The notes under the pieces: model-generated
The model's input: the letters and a program-made list of their open reading frames with translations, nothing else
Databases searched by the model: none
What the model was told of the DNA's origin: nothing
Part shown: positions 43,501-52,399 of the stretch, piece after piece
Layout: each line of letters begins with the position of its first letter
Numbering within the stretch: position 1 is the first letter of the stretch
Translations under genes and position numbers: made by a program
Assembly (NCBI RefSeq): GCF_000808015.1
Contig: NZ_JWHR01000064.1
Coordinates: 1 to 64,000, forward strand
Direction of reading: 5' to 3'
Length of the DNA: 64,000 nucleotides
Source of the DNA: Terrisporobacter othiniensis
GTDB lineage: Bacteria > Bacillota > Clostridia > Peptostreptococcales > Peptostreptococcaceae

Positions 43501-45180
43501 TTAATTACATATTAAATTTAATAATGTTTCATTTGGAGGTACTATTGGATAAACATCATAGTCAGTATTTATTACACATTCTAAAAATACAGGCCTATCT
43601 ATATTTATCTCACTTAAAATAGTTTTTAGTTCTTCTATATTTGTCGCCTTATACCCATCTATTCCATAGGCTTTTGCTAACATTACATAGTCAACACTAG
43701 GATCTACGTTTGTTTCTGAGTATCTTTTATTTGAGAAAAGTTTTTGCCACTGTCTAACCATTCCTAGAGTAGAATTATTAAACAGTAATATTAACATAGG
43801 TATTTTATAAGTAGAAACTGTAGCCATTTCATTACAGTTCATTCTAAAACTTCCGTCTCCTGTAACTAAAACTACATTTTTATTTGGTACACCAAGTTTT
43901 GCTCCTATAGCTGCACCTAATCCAAATCCCATGGTTCCAAGTCCTGCTGATGTTATAAAGCTTTTTCCAAGAGGAAAATTCCAATACTTAGCAGTCCACA
44001 TTTGATGCTGACCAACGTCTGTAACTGTTACTGTATTATCGCCTATTCTTTTGTTTACTAAAGATAATATATTTTGTGGATGGAACTCTTCTTCACCTAT
44101 GATATGTTCTTTGTCCTCATAAGTTTTTATTTCATCTTTCCACTTAGAATTATCCTTTTTATCTACTTTATTATATAAATCTTTAAGCAAAAACGATAAA
44201 TCTCCCACCAAATCAACCTCTGCTTTTATATTTTTATTTATTTCAGAAGGATCTATATCTATGTGAATTACCTTAGCATTTTTAGCAAATTCAGAGCTCT
44301 TACCTATTACCCTATCACTAAATCTAGCTCCTATAGCTATTATTAAATCTGAGTTGGATATAGCTAAATTTCCTTCCCTGCTACCATGCATTCCTAGTAA
44401 ACCTAAAGATAATTCATCATTTCTATCTATGTCCCCTAGACCCATTATTGTATTTAATACTGGAGTGTCTATTTTTTTTGCAAAATCCACAAGGAGTTTT
44501 TCCTCGTTTGCAGATTTCACGCCTCCTCCAGCATATATTATTGGTCTTTTACTATCTCTTATTAACTCACGAGCTAAATCTGCTTTTTTCTTATTTTCAC
44601 ACTCTTCTTTTAGTTCAAATTCGCTCTTTGAAGGATTTTCTAAATTAGATGGAATGTAATCATCTAAATTAAAATCAATTTCTGCCAACATTAAATCCTT
44701 TGGGATATCTATTAATACAGGACCTTTTCTTCCACTATTGGCAATTTTGAATGCTTCTCTTATGGTTTTTGGCAAGTCTTCTACTTTTCTTAATAAGAAA
44801 TTGTGTTTTGTTACTGATAAAGTAACACCAGTTATATCTATTTCTTGAAAAGAATCTTTTCCTAGCAAAGCTGTAGGAACTTGACCGCTAAAGCATACTA
44901 AAGGAGAAGAGTCCATATATGCTGTTGCTATTCCTGTAATTGCGTTTGTTGCTCCTGGACCTGAAGTTAAAAAGCATACACCTACCTTATTACAACTTCT
45001 TGCATATCCATCAGCAGCGTGAACTGCTCCTTGTTCATGAGAAGTTCTAACATGATTTAATTTATCTGTATAATCATATAAAGCATCATAAAGAGGTATC
45101 ACCGCTCCTCCAGGGTAACCAAATATGGTGTCTACCCCTTCCTTTATAAGACATTCTAATATTACTCTTGACCCATCCAC
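43501..45180 (-). CDS. ilvB: Acetolactate synthase, large subunit
   Basis: 559 residues. It joins two pyruvates to acetolactate (or pyruvate with 2-oxobutyrate) using thiamine diphosphate, Mg2+ and FAD. Catalytic Glu in RTSHEQGAVHAADGYAR, FAD-binding GMHGSREGN, and TPP motif TGDGSFRMNCNEMATV then NNSTLGMVRQWQ are in place. The FAD-region shape suggests the anabolic enzyme, and an ACT-domain partner is in the same operon. It is the last gene of ilvN-ilvC-ilvB; ilvD is not here. GGAGG precedes the start. Confidence 0.95.
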   Translation of the reverse strand: MDGSRVILECLIKEGVDTIFGYPGGAVIPLYDALYDYTDKLNHVRTSHEQGAVHAADGYARSCNKVGVCFLTSGPGATNAITGIATAYMDSSPLVCFSGQVPTALLGKDSFQEIDITGVTLSVTKHNFLLRKVEDLPKTIREAFKIANSGRKGPVLIDIPKDLMLAEIDFNLDDYIPSNLENPSKSEFELKEECENKKKADLARELIRDSKRPIIYAGGGVKSANEEKLLVDFAKKIDTPVLNTIMGLGDIDRNDELSLGLLGMHGSREGNLAISNSDLIIAIGARFSDRVIGKSSEFAKNAKVIHIDIDPSEINKNIKAEVDLVGDLSFLLKDLYNKVDKKDNSKWKDEIKTYEDKEHIIGEEEFHPQNILSLVNKRIGDNTVTVTDVGQHQMWTAKYWNFPLGKSFITSAGLGTMGFGLGAAIGAKLGVPNKNVVLVTGDGSFRMNCNEMATVSTYKIPMLILLFNNSTLGMVRQWQKLFSNKRYSETNVDPSVDYVMLAKAYGIDGYKATNIEELKTILSEINIDRPVFLECVINTDYDVYPIVPPNETLLNLICN

Positions 45181-45208
45181 CTAATTTACCTCCTTTTATA
45201 TATAAATC

Positions 45209-46198
45209 TTATTTATTTAAGAAAGTCATCATACTTCTTAAATTTCTACCTGTTTCTGATATTTCTGCATGATATTGTTGAGTTCTTCTATTTAAGAAAT
45301 CTTCACATCCATCTTCATTTTCTTGTATCCACTCTTTTGCAAATTTTCCATTTTGTATATCTGTAAGTACATCTTTCATAGCTTCTTTAGACGCATCATT
45401 TATTACTCTAGGTCCTGATACATATCCACCCCATTCAGCAGTATCACTTACTGAATAATTCATTCTTTCAAGTCCACCTTCATACATTAAATCAACTATT
45501 AATTTCATTTCATGTAAGCATTCAAAATAAGCAACTTCTGGTTGATATCCTGCATTTACTAAAGTTTCAAATCCAGCTTTTATTAACTCTTCACAACCAC
45601 CACAAAGTACTGCTTGCTCTCCAAATAAATCTGTTTCAGTTTCTTCTTTAAAAGTAGTTTCAAGTACTCCAGCTCTAGTTCCACCTATTCCCTTAGCATA
45701 AGCAAGAACTGTCTCTTCTGCTTTCCCACTGGCATTTTGATATACTGCAAATAAACAAGGAACTCCACTTCCTTCTTTGTAAACAGATCTTACTAAGTGT
45801 CCTGGTCCTTTTGGTGCTACCATTACTACATCCACAAATTCTGGTGGATTTATTAAGTTATAATGTATGTTAAATCCATGAGCAAAAGCTAAAGTTTGAC
45901 CTTCTCTTAAATTTTCTTTTATATGCTCATCATATATTTTCTTTTGAGCTGTATCTGGCATTAAGCACATAACTACATCACTTTGTTTAGTAGCATCTGA
46001 TACGCTTACCACTTCAAATCCATCATTTTTAGCTTTTTCTCTTGATTTACTAGTATCATGTAATCCTACTACTACCTCTACACCGCTATCTCTAAGGTTT
46101 TGCGCATGAGCATGACCTTGACTTCCATATCCAAGTACTGCTACCTTTTTCCCTTTTAAGGCATCCATTTTTACATCTTGTTCATAAAACATTTTCAT
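45209..46198 (-). CDS. ilvC: Ketol-acid reductoisomerase
   Basis: 329 residues, class I length. It isomerises and reduces acetolactate to dihydroxyisovalerate with NAD(P)H. N-terminal Rossmann [17 protein letters not shown]; the cofactor loop after it contains [12 protein letters not shown]. The knotted C-terminal domain carries the Mg2+ acids in [14 protein letters not shown] and [29 protein letters not shown] precedes ATG. The T-box upstream controls the whole operon. Confidence 0.97.
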   Translation of the reverse strand: MKMFYEQDVKMDALKGKKVAVLGYGSQGHAHAQNLRDSGVEVVVGLHDTSKSREKAKNDGFEVVSVSDATKQSDVVMCLMPDTAQKKIYDEHIKENLREGQTLAFAHGFNIHYNLINPPEFVDVVMVAPKGPGHLVRSVYKEGSGVPCLFAVYQNASGKAEETVLAYAKGIGGTRAGVLETTFKEETETDLFGEQAVLCGGCEELIKAGFETLVNAGYQPEVAYFECLHEMKLIVDLMYEGGLERMNYSVSDTAEWGGYVSGPRVINDASKEAMKDVLTDIQNGKFAKEWIQENEDGCEDFLNRRTQQYHAEISETGRNLRSMMTFLNK

Positions 46199-46279
46199 TT
46201 CAATTTTCCCCCTGTGTTTAGTTAAAATTTATAGTTATGAATCTATCTTTTTAGATATTTCTTCATATTCATTTAATCA

Positions 46280-46498
46280 CTACATTACTTTTAAGTCAGA
46301 TACATCATGTAACTTTCTCATATAATTTATTACATCTTCTAAAGATGTTGTTTCATCATTTATTGTTAATTGCATTCCACAGTTTTCTACTGATATACTC
46401 ATTGATTCAACTTCTAACTCTTTTCTTCTAAGGGTCATTGCCACCCTTAAGAATGAATCCATGCCTTGATTTAAATTTGCATATACATTTCTTTTCAT
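46280..46498 (-). CDS. ilvN: Short ACT-domain acetolactate synthase small subunit
   Basis: 72 residues forming one ACT domain (DSFLRVAMTLRRKELEVESM, then MQLTINDETTSLEDVINYMRKLHDV). It resembles the short IlvM type rather than the ~160-residue IlvH. It probably regulates or stabilises IlvB in the same operon. TAGGAGG precedes ATG by seven bases. An overlapping 60-residue frame on the same strand (46428-46610) is not likely to be coding. Confidence 0.85.
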   Translation of the reverse strand: MKRNVYANLNQGMDSFLRVAMTLRRKELEVESMSISVENCGMQLTINDETTSLEDVINYMRKLHDVSDLKVM

Positions 46499-46540
46499 AT
46501 AAATTACCTCCTATTAACTCTTTACAGTTTTTATGCAATA

Positions 46541-46860
46541 AAAAAACTTCCGCCATTATAAGCAACATTTGTTTGCTCATAAGGACGAAAGTTATATTCC
46601 GCGGTACCACCTTACTTATAACCTAAAAAAATATACAGGTTATCTCTCATTTATTCTAGTCAGAGCTAATCTTAACTATAGCTAAGTAACGCTAGCATAC
46701 GTTCATATTTACTAAGAAAACTTTTCAATATGAAAGCTGGGAGTGATCATTATATACTTAAATTAACACCAATTCTCAGCAATCTTGGCTCTCTGTAATT
46801 AATTAGATTAAGTATTTTTGTCTCCGTCAACGCTTTTAAAATTTATTAATTTCAATTTAT
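46541..46860 (-). ncRNA. T-box leader of the ilv operon (Ile specifier)
   Basis: The minus strand reads the invariant AAGGTGGTACCGCGG (46613-46599). Upstream are AGAGAGCC and GCTGAGA of stem I, and the specifier loop reads ATC followed by A (ATC at 46747-46745). The TGGT of the T-box would pair with an A discriminator, as in tRNA-Ile. The terminator (46541-46593) ends in T7 before the ilvN ribosome site. Uncharged tRNA-Ile should allow read-through. Confidence 0.9.
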
Positions 46861-46867
46861 AACAGTA

Positions 46868-46896
46868 ATTATATTTAGGTTATTATATAATGTCAA
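46868..46896 (-). promoter_or_regulatory. Sigma-A promoter of the ilv operon
   Basis: Minus strand TTGACA (46896-46891), 17 bases, TATAAT (46873-46868): perfect consensus, placing the T-box leader start near 46860. Confidence 0.88.
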
Positions 46897-47047
46897 CCTG
46901 TTTTTTGAAATTTTCTGAATCTTCTTTTTAATATACAATCCACACAAATACGAATGTAACTATATCACTGTATTTTATCTATTAAAATATTATAATATTT
47001 TTAAATCGATATAATAATATTTTTTAATCATTAAGGAGGGTAAATAA

Positions 47048-47251
47048 ATGGCTAAAATAAAGAGAAAAGCAATTATAGATAAGGACTACTGTGTTGCTTG
47101 CGGTACTTGTGTAAAGGTATGTCCTTTTAATTTAATACACATAGAACAAGGTGTCTTTGCAGATATAAACTTAGATAAATGTGTCGGATGTGGAAAGTGT
47201 GCGAAATCATGTCCTGCATCTGTTATAAATATAGAAAAAATGGAGGTTTAA
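47048..47251 (+). CDS. 2[4Fe-4S] ferredoxin
   Basis: 67 residues with two complete cluster motifs: CVACGTCVKVCP (about 16-27) and CVGCGKCAKSCP (about 46-57). It starts with a short basic N-terminus not common in clostridial ferredoxins. AAGGAGG precedes ATG by eight bases. It is followed by a membrane polyferredoxin gene with a 9-base gap, which suggests electron transfer to or from that protein. Confidence 0.93.
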   Translation: MAKIKRKAIIDKDYCVACGTCVKVCPFNLIHIEQGVFADINLDKCVGCGKCAKSCPASVINIEKMEV

Positions 47252-47259
47252 GAATAATT

Positions 47260-47889
47260 ATGACTAAAAATAAAAAGACTTTTAAAGATTATATGTGGAT
47301 TTTAAGTGTCACATACTTAGCATTAGGATTTTTTAATATACTATTTGCGTGGCTAGGTCTATTATGTTTCTCAATACCTCTAATAATTTCTTTAACTGGT
47401 CATGGTAAAACTTATTGCAACATTTACTGTGGTAGAGGTCAAATGTTAGATTTAATTGGAAATAAACTGAAATTATCAAAAAATAGAGACATTCCTAAAT
47501 TTTTAAGAAGTAAGTGGTTTAGATATGGATTTTTAACATTCTTTATGACCATGTTTATTGTTATGTTATTTAATACTTACTTAGTGTTTAATGGAACTAA
47601 TGGATTGAAAGAAGTTGTAAAATTACTTTGGACATTTAAAGTTCCTTGGTCATGGACTAATACTAGTCTGGTAACTCCGTGGGTAGCTCAATTCGCCTTC
47701 GGATTCTATAGTATGATGTTAACATCAACAATCCTTGGAATAATAACAATGTTATTGTATAAACCAAGATCTTGGTGTGTTTATTGCCCAATGGGAACTA
47801 TGACACAATTAATATCAAAAGCAAAATATACTGATAAAAGCAATATATCATGTAACAGTTGTAGTAACTGTTCTAGCAATGTTATCTAA
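47260..47889 (+). CDS. NapH-like membrane 4Fe-4S protein
   Basis: 209 residues from the ATG at 47260, the first ATG after the ferredoxin stop; the GGAGG site lies 13 bases upstream, a long spacing. Four to five helices (about 12-45, 80-105, 135-165), a CNIYCGRGQMLD motif after helix 2, CVYCPMGTMTQLIS after the last helix, and a C-terminal CNSCSNCSSN. The CxxxCP motifs recall NapH/NosR/CcoG electron-transfer proteins, but the final cluster motif is incomplete. Likely passes electrons across the membrane with the preceding ferredoxin. Confidence 0.75.
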   Translation: MTKNKKTFKDYMWILSVTYLALGFFNILFAWLGLLCFSIPLIISLTGHGKTYCNIYCGRGQMLDLIGNKLKLSKNRDIPKFLRSKWFRYGFLTFFMTMFIVMLFNTYLVFNGTNGLKEVVKLLWTFKVPWSWTNTSLVTPWVAQFAFGFYSMMLTSTILGIITMLLYKPRSWCVYCPMGTMTQLISKAKYTDKSNISCNSCSNCSSNVI

Positions 47890-47901
47890 AAAAACTATTC
47901 A

Positions 47902-47951
47902 AATATAAAATAGGCATTACCTTATATTAAGGATGATGCCTATTTTATATT
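47902..47951. terminator. Bidirectional terminator, convergent genes
   Basis: Arms AATATAAAATAGGCAT (47902-47917) and ATGCCTATTTTATATT (47936-47951), with an inner CCTT/AAGG stem. Separates the polyferredoxin gene from the DUF134 gene. Confidence 0.8.
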
Positions 47952-47955
47952 ACAA

Positions 47956-48396
47956 CTATTTATTTTTATCACACCATATTTTGCATATATGTGCTTTTTT
48001 ACTACAAAGTACATTTTTTGAACCACATGAAGGACACTTTTCTTTATCTTGTAAATAATTTATCTCATAAATATTATCACAATCAAGACATTTAAATTTG
48101 CAGAATTTGGCTCTATAATTTCCACCATCTATTCTTATTGCCTTTCCTTGAGTTAAGGCTATAGCAACTTTTTCTCTAGCTGAATCTATAATATTTTGAA
48201 AAGTTTGTCTAGATACCTTCATTTTTTCTGCACACTCTTCTTGATTTAATTTTTCAATATCTTTAAGCCTCATGGCCTCTAGTTCTTCTAATTTTAGTAT
48301 TACTTCCTCTAATTCACATTTAGACTTTCCCATTGGAGTAAAATAAGTACTCTCTGGGAAAAAATCTACTGTTCTAACTTTTGTTGGTCTTGCCAT
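47956..48396 (-). CDS. DUF134 DNA-binding protein
   Basis: 146 residues. ARPTKVRTVDFFPESTYF is the family's N-terminus; LEELEAMRLKDIEKLNQEEC and KMKVSRQTFQNIIDSAREKV form a sigma-region-4-like helix-turn-helix. The C-terminus adds a zinc-ribbon-like set of cysteines (CKFKCLDC, CPSCGSKN, CSKKAHICKIWC). DUF134 genes commonly lie near NifX-like and Mrp genes, as here. It overlaps the Fur-like gene by 31 bases. It is the last gene of the cluster and may regulate it. Confidence 0.85.
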   Translation of the reverse strand: MARPTKVRTVDFFPESTYFTPMGKSKCELEEVILKLEELEAMRLKDIEKLNQEECAEKMKVSRQTFQNIIDSAREKVAIALTQGKAIRIDGGNYRAKFCKFKCLDCDNIYEINYLQDKEKCPSCGSKNVLCSKKAHICKIWCDKNK

Positions 48397-48839
48397 CTAA
48401 ACTCCTCCTTACATTTGGAACATAGTCCTGTAAAAATAATATCTATGTCATATATATCCAAATCCTTTTCCATTTCTGCTTTATTTTTTAATTCTAAACA
48501 TTGTAAATTAATATCTTTACTTTTAATATCAATTATACTATTACATTTAGAACATTTAAAGTGAATATGAAAAGGATCTTTGCTAAATATTTTTAGTTCA
48601 AAATATCCTATGCCATTGATGTTTATTTCTTTAACTATATCAAATGTTTTAAAAAGGTTTAAAGTTCTATGAATTGTACTAAGACCAATTCTTTTATCTT
48701 TTAATCTATCATGAATTTCTTTTGAGTTTAAATGAGTTTTACTTTCGATTAGCACCTCTAATATGGCCAACTTTTGAATAGTAAATTTATACCCATTATT
48801 TTTTAAAATCTTTTCGATTCTTACAACAATATCATCCAT
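48366..48839 (-). CDS. Fur family transcriptional regulator
   Basis: 157 residues. The N-terminal winged helix reads YKFTIQKLAILEVLIESKTHLNSKEIHDRL in parts (FTIQKLAILEVL, SKEIHDRL, GLSTIHRTLNLF). Metal-site residues are in DPFHIHFKCSKCNSI, and a second CxxC in LCSKCKEEF gives a structural zinc site. The subgroup (Fur, Zur or PerR) cannot be read from sequence alone. It is inside the orange-protein-like cluster, 5 bases from the NifX-like gene, and is a candidate regulator of the operon promoter. Confidence 0.88.
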   Translation of the reverse strand: MDDIVVRIEKILKNNGYKFTIQKLAILEVLIESKTHLNSKEIHDRLKDKRIGLSTIHRTLNLFKTFDIVKEININGIGYFELKIFSKDPFHIHFKCSKCNSIIDIKSKDINLQCLELKNKAEMEKDLDIYDIDIIFTGLCSKCKEEFRWQDQQKLEQ

Positions 48840-48844
48840 GTTAT

Positions 48845-49201
48845 TTATTCATTACAGTGACCTTCATGCATGTGTTCTCTGCAAACACTTCCACTTGATA
48901 CTAGTGTTCCATCAATATATTTATTTATTATATCATCAGTTGATCCACTAGCTCCCACTATTACATCTATATTATTGTCTGCAAATAATTGTTGTGCTGT
49001 TTCTCCCATACCTCCAGATATAATGATATTTACATCTAAATCTTTTAAAAATACTGGTAGAAAACCTGGTCTATGCCCTGGATTAGCAACAAATTCTTTT
49101 TTTGAAATACCATTATTTTCTATATCATATATTTCAAATCCTTCACAATGACCAAAATGACCACTTACACACTTATTTTCACTTGCAACTGCTATTTTCA
49201 T
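48845..49201 (-). CDS. NifX-like Fe-Mo cofactor-type cluster-binding protein
   Basis: 118 residues from the ATG at 49201, preceded by GGAGG; a longer frame to 49216 is less likely. The NifB/NifX/orange-protein fold is shown by MKIAVASENKCVSGHFGHCEGFEIYDIE, VNIIISGGMGETAQQLF and the C-terminal GSVCREHMHEGHCNE, rich in Cys and His, which may bind a metal cluster. One of two paralogs in this cluster. It may carry or assemble a metal-sulfur cluster; no nitrogenase genes are present. Confidence 0.82.
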   Translation of the reverse strand: MKIAVASENKCVSGHFGHCEGFEIYDIENNGISKKEFVANPGHRPGFLPVFLKDLDVNIIISGGMGETAQQLFADNNIDVIVGASGSTDDIINKYIDGTLVSSGSVCREHMHEGHCNE

Positions 49202-49227
49202 TTTACATACCTCCATTAATTTATTAA

Positions 49228-50079
49228 TTATATTTTAATTATTTTTTTAATATTATTTAACATATCCTCAATAGCTTTTTTTGCCAGACTATTGTCATAT
49301 TTAGTTATGGGCTTTAGTTCATTTATAGATTTTACAACCATGTTATCGTAAGGAATTTTTCCAACAAGATCAATATTTTTACTTCTTAAATATTCATCTA
49401 TTTCTTTTGACATGTCTTCGTTAATATCATATTTGTTTATACATGCCATAGTAAAAATACCAAAATGATTGCAAAGATCTACAACTCTTGTCAAATCTTT
49501 AATTCCTGATTTAGTTGGTTCTGTTACTACTAGTACTGCGTCACTTCCTGTTATGGAAGATATTACAGGACAACCAATTCCTGGGGAACCATCTATTATG
49601 GTAAAACTATTATTGTCATTAGCTGATGATGCATTTCTTCTCAACTGGCTTATTAATTTACCAGAACCATCACTTCCAATTTCCATTTCTGCTCTAGATA
49701 TTACTCCTTTGGCCACTTTGCTTAAAAATACATCTGCTGTTTTTGCATCTTTTAATTTTATAGCTTCATAAGGACATACTAATTTACATGCTCCACATCC
49801 TTCACATAAAAATGGATCTATTTTGTAATTTTTAATAGCTGAAAATTTACATACTAATTCACATTTATTACATTGTTTGCATAAGTCTTTATTTATTTCA
49901 GCTTTTTTGCCTCCAATAAAACTACTTTCTTCTATATTCTTACCTTTGTAAAACAGATGAAAATTAGGTGCATCTACGTCACAGTCAACTCTTGTTACAT
50001 CATTAATTAATTCACTTAATGCTGTTGCTATAGTTGTTTTTCCTGTTCCACCTTTTCCACTTAATACAACTAGTTCCAA
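49228..50079 (-). CDS. MinD-family ATPase with inserted ferredoxin domain (second)
   Basis: 283 residues. The deviant Walker A LSGKGGTGKTTIATAL opens the protein; a two-cluster ferredoxin insert lies at about 62-115 (CKQCNKCELVCKFSA and CEGCGACKLVCPYEA). The ATPase continues with DGSPGIGCPVISS and VTEPTKSGIKDL. Paired with a paralog immediately upstream and overlapping it by ten bases. The pair matches the MinD-like ATPases of orange-protein gene clusters of Desulfovibrio. Its biochemical job is unknown; ATP-driven handling of a metal cluster is plausible. Confidence 0.85.
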   Translation of the reverse strand: MELVVLSGKGGTGKTTIATALSELINDVTRVDCDVDAPNFHLFYKGKNIEESSFIGGKKAEINKDLCKQCNKCELVCKFSAIKNYKIDPFLCEGCGACKLVCPYEAIKLKDAKTADVFLSKVAKGVISRAEMEIGSDGSGKLISQLRRNASSANDNNSFTIIDGSPGIGCPVISSITGSDAVLVVTEPTKSGIKDLTRVVDLCNHFGIFTMACINKYDINEDMSKEIDEYLRSKNIDLVGKIPYDNMVVKSINELKPITKYDNSLAKKAIEDMLNNIKKIIKI

Positions 50080-50900
50080 GGTAGCACCTCCTTTAATCTA
50101 TTAGAAAGCTTGTCAAATATGCGTTTGTAATTCGGATCACTGTAAAGCATTTCACCTTTTGAATATATTCTTGCAACTTCTTTATCATAAGGTATACTTC
50201 CTAATAAGGTGATTTTTTCATCTATGCAATATTCTTTAATTATGTTATTTTCATCATCCTCTTTGTTTATAACTATACAAAATGGAATTTTATATAGTTT
50301 TACAAGCTCTACTGCCATTTTTAAATCATGAAGTCCAAATTGAGATGGTTCTGTTACAAGTATGGCTACATCTGCATAATTAAGGGCATTTACCACATTG
50401 CAAGATGTTCCAGGAGGACAATCAATTAAATTATTACCCTGTGGAAGGTTTTTCAAAAGTGTTTTAATAACAGGTACAGCCATTGGCTCACCCACATTTA
50501 AAACACCTCTAATACAATTTAAATCATTGATACTACCTATTTCTATTTTACCAATCTCTCTTTTTCCATATGATATAGCATCAAATTTACAACTTATTTG
50601 ACAAGCTCCACAACCATGACATAATTTATCAAATAAAAGTATCTTATTATTTGATTTTGCAAGAGCATTAAATTGACATACCTCTACACATTTTCCACAA
50701 TTTGTACACTTATCTTTATCTATAATTGGATATTCTACCATAACCTTTTCTTCATTATGTATTTTGGGGTTTAGAAATAAAAAACCATTAGGCTCTTCCA
50801 CATCACAATCTATATAATTGCTTTTTAGTGCTAAAGACAAATTTGTTGATACAGTTGTTTTTCCTGTGCCACCCTTTCCACTAAGTACAGCTATATTCAT
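50070..50900 (-). CDS. MinD-family ATPase with inserted ferredoxin domain (first)
   Basis: 276 residues from the ATG at 50900, which has TAGGAGATG upstream; a longer frame to 50987 reads into repeat DNA and is discarded. Walker A LSGKGGTGKTTVSTNL, an insert with CTNCGKCVEVCQFNA and CHGCGACQISCKFDA (about 60-110), then DCPPGTSCNVVNAL and VTEPSQFGLHDL. Related to the next gene (similar length and layout), suggesting they form a heterodimer. The promoter-proximal side is occupied by a 65-bp tandem repeat array. Confidence 0.85.
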   Translation of the reverse strand: MNIAVLSGKGGTGKTTVSTNLSLALKSNYIDCDVEEPNGFLFLNPKIHNEEKVMVEYPIIDKDKCTNCGKCVEVCQFNALAKSNNKILLFDKLCHGCGACQISCKFDAISYGKREIGKIEIGSINDLNCIRGVLNVGEPMAVPVIKTLLKNLPQGNNLIDCPPGTSCNVVNALNYADVAILVTEPSQFGLHDLKMAVELVKLYKIPFCIVINKEDDENNIIKEYCIDEKITLLGSIPYDKEVARIYSKGEMLYSDPNYKRIFDKLSNRLKEVLPWN

Positions 50901-50917
50901 TGTCAATTCATCTCCTA

Positions 50918-51124
50918 TAAAAAATTCGCTTCGCTCATATCGCCAACGATATATCTTTGCTCTGCTACAGATACATCCGTTGCTCAAAATCCCCTTCGCT
51001 CATATCGCCAACCATATATCTTTGCTCCACTGCAGATACATCCGTTGCTCAAAATCCCCTTCGCTCATATCGCCAACGATATATCTTTGCTCCGCTACAG
51101 ATACATCCGTTGCTCAAAATTCGC
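50918..51124 (-). repeat. Dispersed hairpin element, copy B: 65-bp tandem array
   Basis: Three units begin TTCGCTCATATCGCCAAC at 50930, 50995 and 51060, an exact 65-base period. Each unit contains a hairpin (for example 50944-50956 with 50969-50982). The first is preceded by the same TAAAAAATTCGCTTCG flank as the other copies. Located 18 bases before the ATPase start codon. Confidence 0.9.
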
Positions 51125-51168
51125 AACCCTTTAGAGACATGTCGGCGAAACACTCCATGTGGCCAAAT
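51125..51168. repeat. GC-richer segment next to the tandem array
   Basis: Contains GACATGTCGGCGAAAC and CTCCATGTGGCC, with a short ACATG/CATGT inverted pair. GC content and CGGCGAA motif are unlike the surrounding AT-rich sequence and recall the adjoining array. May be a second small repeat type; no other copy is seen in the window. Confidence 0.35.
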
Positions 51169-51176
51169 TAAAGATA

Positions 51177-51533
51177 CTATCCTTGATGTGGTGCTCCACA
51201 AGAGTTTATTTCTTCAAGTTCTTTATTATTATATTTTTCAATAACTTCATCTATTGGTAAACTAGAACATTTATATGCTTTTATATTAGATTCACTAATT
51301 ATATCAAATGCATTTGGTCCAAGGCTTCCTGTAATAATAACCTGAACTTTTTCATCTATTAACTGATTTGAAGAAGCAATTCCAGCACCTCCAGATGCTG
51401 TAAATCCTTTATTTTCAATTACATTAAATTCTTTACTATCTGTATCATAAATTTGAAAATAATTACATCTTCCAAATCTTTGATCTAGTAAACTTTCTTT
51501 TGTTCTCCCATTTGTAGAAATGGCTATTTTCAT
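51177..51533 (-). CDS. NifX-like cluster-binding protein (second)
   Basis: 118 residues. MKIAISTNGRTKESLLDQRFGRC opens it in parts (KIAISTNGR, DQRFGRCNYFQIYD), followed by VIENKGFTASGGAGIA and VQVIITGSLGPNAFDII. Similar to orange protein and NifX domains; the C-terminus ends NSCGAPHQG with a single Cys. It lies between Mrp and the tandem repeats. Likely partner of the Mrp ATPase upstream. Confidence 0.82.
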   Translation of the reverse strand: MKIAISTNGRTKESLLDQRFGRCNYFQIYDTDSKEFNVIENKGFTASGGAGIASSNQLIDEKVQVIITGSLGPNAFDIISESNIKAYKCSSLPIDEVIEKYNNKELEEINSCGAPHQG

Positions 51534-51547
51534 GTTGAACTCTCCTT

Positions 51548-52378
51548 TTACTTATTAATATTTAGTTCATCTATTATTTTTTTTACTATAGGATTAAATA
51601 CCTGATCTAAATCTTCTTTTTCCCTATTATCTTGTGATAGCTTACTTATGCTACTTAACATTGGTAGTTCACCAAATAGTTTTAAGTTATTTTCTTGTAA
51701 AAATTTATTTGTACTTTCTCCATCAAACAACTTAATTTTTTTGCCACAATCTTCACATATTATGTAGCTCATATTCTCAACTACCCCAAGTAGTCTTACA
51801 TTCATTTTTTTAGTCATCTTTACAGCTTTTGACACTATCATAGATACAAGATCTTGAGGAACAGATATCATAACTACTCCATTTATAGGAATTGATTGCA
51901 TTACTGTAAGTGCTACATCTCCTGTTCCTGGTGGCATATCTATAAGAAGATAATCTAAATCTTCCCAGATAACATCTGTCCAAAACTGTTTAACCATATT
52001 AGATAACATAGGACCTCTCCATATTACAGGGTCATCCTCATTATCTGTAATTAAATTCAAGGACATAATTTTTATGCCATCCTTATTCTGCACAGGTAAA
52101 ATTCCCTGTTCAATATATGTTGCTCTTTTATCTTTTACTCCTAATAATCTTGGAATACTGGGTCCTGTTATATCTGCATCTAATACACCAACTTTATATC
52201 CTTGTTTTTTCAATGTTTTGGCTATTAATGAACATATGGATGATTTTCCTACTCCACCCTTTCCACTCATTACCCCTATTATTTGTTTAACATTATTTAA
52301 AGGATTATTTTCAATCATACAACTTTCTTTGTCCTTTGTGCATTTTTGTGCAGTTGGACAGCTGTTACAACTAGCCAT
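51548..52378 (-). CDS. mrp: Mrp/NBP35 family ATP-binding Fe-S carrier
   Basis: 276 residues from the ATG at 52378, preceded by GGGAG eight bases before. The N-terminus has a Cys-rich segment (SCNSCPTAQKC), then the deviant Walker A VMSGKGGVGKSS, DMPPGTGDVALTV, and the C-terminal CEDC metal site. Mrp proteins bind and transfer 4Fe-4S clusters. It is the first gene of the cluster that continues to DUF134. A strong promoter with two palindromes lies directly upstream. Confidence 0.92.
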   Translation of the reverse strand: MASCNSCPTAQKCTKDKESCMIENNPLNNVKQIIGVMSGKGGVGKSSICSLIAKTLKKQGYKVGVLDADITGPSIPRLLGVKDKRATYIEQGILPVQNKDGIKIMSLNLITDNEDDPVIWRGPMLSNMVKQFWTDVIWEDLDYLLIDMPPGTGDVALTVMQSIPINGVVMISVPQDLVSMIVSKAVKMTKKMNVRLLGVVENMSYIICEDCGKKIKLFDGESTNKFLQENNLKLFGELPMLSSISKLSQDNREKEDLDQVFNPIVKKIIDELNINK

Positions 52379-52399
52379 ATTTTCATCTCCCACTTAGTT

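Noticed and set aside
46428..46610. 60-residue minus-strand frame overlapping ilvN
   Set aside because: It covers the T-box terminator and the ilvN start in another frame and has no family features; leader-peptide attenuation is unnecessary with a T-box.
50901..50987. Longer N-terminus of the first ferredoxin-MinD ATPase
   Set aside because: The extra residues come from repeat DNA; the ATG at 50900 has TAGGAGATG upstream and begins the conserved MNIAVLSGKGG.
50930..51124. CRISPR array
   Set aside because: The units are contiguous with no unique spacers between repeats, the hairpin is inside the unit, and no cas genes are present.
50818..51244. Plus-strand reading frames of 95-117 codons across the tandem array
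   Set aside because: They run through the 65-bp repeats and antisense to the ATPase and NifX-like genes, with no ribosome sites. They are products of the repeat period, not genes.
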